DNA from: Dyadobacter jejuensis
Lineage (GTDB): Bacteria; Bacteroidota; Bacteroidia; Cytophagales; Spirosomataceae
NCBI RefSeq assembly: GCF_003149085.1
Contig: NZ_QGDT01000006.1
Span: forward strand, 248,001 to 312,000
DNA: 64,000 nucleotides
Direction: 5' to 3'
Part shown: positions 62,677 through 64,000 of the stretch, one piece after another
Position numbering within the stretch: the stretch's first letter is position 1
Layout: each line of letters begins with the position of its first letter
Program-made: the position numbers and the translations under genes
Notes under the pieces: generated by a model
Database searches by the model: none
Seen by the model: the letters and a program-made list of their open reading frames with translations, nothing else
What the model was told of the DNA's origin: nothing

Positions 62677-63504
62677 ATGAAAAAAACATCCATCCTTATC
62701 ACCTTACTGCTGCTGAGCGTATCCCTGACCTATACGGCTCAAGCCCAAAAATTGAAATGGGAAAAGGTAAAGATTTTGTTTTATACCAAAAATGGCAAGG
62801 GATTCGTCCACGACAACATCCCCAACTCCATTATCGCCATTGAAACCCTCAGCAAAAAACATGGCTTTAAAGTGGATGTTACTGACGACCCAGCCAAATT
62901 TACCGACGAAAATCTGAAACAATACGATGCATTGGTGTTCTCCAACACCAATAATGGGGTTTTCGATACCGATGCCCAAAAAGTAGCCCTGATGCGGTAC
63001 ATACAGGCCGGGGGCAATTTCGTAGGCCTACATTCAGCCTCAGGTACCGAGCGCCAGTGGCGGTGGTTTAAAGACATGCTGGGGGGTACATTTTTCTGGC
63101 ATGAACCGGGCCAACAGTTTTCTGTAAAGGTGCTCGACCCAAAAAATCCGGCGCTGGCGCACCTTCCCGAAACCTGGGTGCGTGAAAAAGATGAATTCTA
63201 TTTTATTAAAGAAATGGGTGTTAATCTAAATGTGTTGGCCGTCAACGACCATACCACCATTCAGAAGCCTGGCGGAAAGGCCTTGGACACCTTTGGCACC
63301 GTATTTCCTAGCGTATGGTGGCACGAATACGACGGAGGCAGAGCCTTCTACTCCTCATTAGGACATGTCAAAGAGGATTATTTGAAGGAAGACCTACAGA
63401 ACCATATCCTAGGTGCCATAGCCTTCACCATCGGCAAGCCCAAGGCCCGAGACTACAGCAAAGCCTATGCCACTAGCCCCGAGGATCCAGTACGTAAAAA
63501 GTAA
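62677..63504 (+). CDS. ThuA-like domain protein, exported
   Basis: 275 residues with signal peptide MKKTSILITLLLLSVSLTYTAQAQ (given as SILITLLLLSVSLTYTAQA). The rest is a ThuA-like class I glutamine amidotransferase-fold domain: KILFYTKNGKGFVHDNIPNS, YDALVFSNTNNGVF, ALMRYIQAGGNFVGLHSASG, WRWFKDMLGGTFFWHEPG, and VWWHEYDGGRAFYSSLGHV. ThuA proteins act in 3-keto-sugar metabolism and are commonly next to Gfo/Idh/MocA genes, as here (30 bp before). The nucleophile Cys of amidotransferases is absent in this family, so no amidotransferase activity is expected. The export signal places it in the periplasm. Confidence 0.88.
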   Translation: MKKTSILITLLLLSVSLTYTAQAQKLKWEKVKILFYTKNGKGFVHDNIPNSIIAIETLSKKHGFKVDVTDDPAKFTDENLKQYDALVFSNTNNGVFDTDAQKVALMRYIQAGGNFVGLHSASGTERQWRWFKDMLGGTFFWHEPGQQFSVKVLDPKNPALAHLPETWVREKDEFYFIKEMGVNLNVLAVNDHTTIQKPGGKALDTFGTVFPSVWWHEYDGGRAFYSSLGHVKEDYLKEDLQNHILGAIAFTIGKPKARDYSKAYATSPEDPVRKK

Positions 63505-63533
63505 TTATCTCAACCCCTTAATACGTTTTTATT

Positions 63534-64000
63534 ATGACAAAAATAATTAAAGATCTTCAACAGGACCGCCGCGACTTCCTGAAGAAATCGGCCGCTGGCA
63601 TGGCGGGAATCATCGCCGCTTCGGCCTTTCCAACTATCGTACCCAGCACGGTATTTGGGAAAAATGCCCCTAGCAATAAGATAAACATCGGACAGGTTGG
63701 CTTCGGCCGCATTGCCAGCACCCACGACCTGCCGGAGGTGATCAAGAACGAGGCCGCCCACGTGATTGCGGTAGCGGACCTAGACTCGAAACGACTGGCC
63801 ATGGGCAAGAAATGGATCGAAGCCAGATATGCCAAACGCACCGGCAAAGACAATTATATCGACGTGAAGACCTACGACGACTATCATGACATGATAGCCC
63901 GTAAGGACATCGATGCCGTCATTATCAGTACGCCCGACCACTGGCATGCCCAGCCCGCTATGGAAGCAGCCGCCGCAGGCAAGCACGTTTATATGCAAAA
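63534..64000 (+). CDS. Tat-exported Gfo/Idh/MocA-family oxidoreductase (cut by window edge)
   Basis: Open from ATG 63534 to the window end, about 155 residues. The N-terminus has a Tat-like signal with twin arginines in DRRDFLKKSAAGMAGIIAAS, followed by the Rossmann start INIGQVGFGRIASTHD, VIAVADLDSKRLAMG and DAVIISTPDHWHAQPAMEAA, the family signature for the NAD-binding half including the DHWHA motif. The C-terminal half lies beyond the window. These proteins oxidise or rearrange sugars, often through 3-keto intermediates, with tightly held NAD(P). Last visible gene of the uxuA set, 30 bp after the ThuA gene. Confidence 0.93.
   Translation, partial: MTKIIKDLQQDRRDFLKKSAAGMAGIIAASAFPTIVPSTVFGKNAPSNKINIGQVGFGRIASTHDLPEVIKNEAAHVIAVADLDSKRLAMGKKWIEARYAKRTGKDNYIDVKTYDDYHDMIARKDIDAVIISTPDHWHAQPAMEAAAAGKHVYMQ

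Noticed and set aside
1..64000. Search for CRISPR arrays, transposases, integrases, tRNA or rRNA genes
   Set aside because: No regularly spaced repeats, terminal inverted repeats with transposase motifs, or cloverleaf/rRNA signatures were recognised in any intergenic region.

Overview
The window looks like a chromosomal segment of an environmental Bacteroidota bacterium, most likely of the Cytophagales type. The support is two SusC/SusD pairs each preceded by an ECF sigma factor and a FecR anti-sigma factor, a 1.8 kb-residue-scale subtilase ending in a type IX secretion (T9SS) sorting domain, many Cys-anchored lipoproteins, and -7 elements of the TAnnTTTG type. No rRNA, tRNA, CRISPR array, insertion sequence or phage gene was seen. 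Most of the window is carbohydrate scavenging and catabolism; a short housekeeping block sits in the middle.

Layout. (1) 1-7437: an N-acetylhexosamine locus. On the minus strand GH20 hexosaminidase, ROK sugar kinase, FucP/NagP-like MFS transporter and a XylR-type AraC regulator follow one another; divergently lies a NagX-like acyltransferase gene that is broken by a frameshift. (2) 7462-18231: a first SusCD locus read leftward: LamG-fold protein, ECF sigma, FecR, SusC, SusD, DUF5017 lipoprotein, SGNH hydrolase. (3) 18725-26634: an unknown lipoprotein gene, then a second sigma/FecR/SusC/SusD set, with a strong terminator between sigma and FecR. (4) 26854-34271: CHRD-domain lipoprotein, secreted nucleoside hydrolase, very large S8 protease. 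(5) 34619-41153: aroE, ribD, prmC, MoxR ATPase, yidD, lgt, a lipoprotein gene and an orphan ECF sigma factor.

(6) 41733-51857 is the most unusual part: six tightly packed plus-strand genes ending in a clear terminator. They encode a PfkB-kinase/HAD-phosphatase fusion, two paralogous beta-propeller plus alpha-helical lipoproteins of no family I recognise, a ChbG/YdjC-type deacetylase, a sialidase-like Asp-box protein and a YidR-like (DUF3748) propeller lipoprotein. The combination suggests an uncharacterised glycan or glycoconjugate degradation pathway. (7) 51996-57438: a TetR regulator divergent from an ABC-like/HlyD/TolC tripartite exporter whose ATPase motifs are almost all degenerate; a perfect palindrome lies between. 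(8) 57445-64000: LacI regulator and sulfatase on the minus strand, divergent from uxuA, an SDR oxidoreductase, a ThuA-like protein and a Tat-exported Gfo/Idh/MocA oxidoreductase that runs off the window; a LacI-type operator sits midway. This suggests uronate catabolism coupled to desulfation.

Functions are read from sequence motifs and gene order by eye. No database search or structure prediction was run, and substrates are inferences unless stated otherwise.
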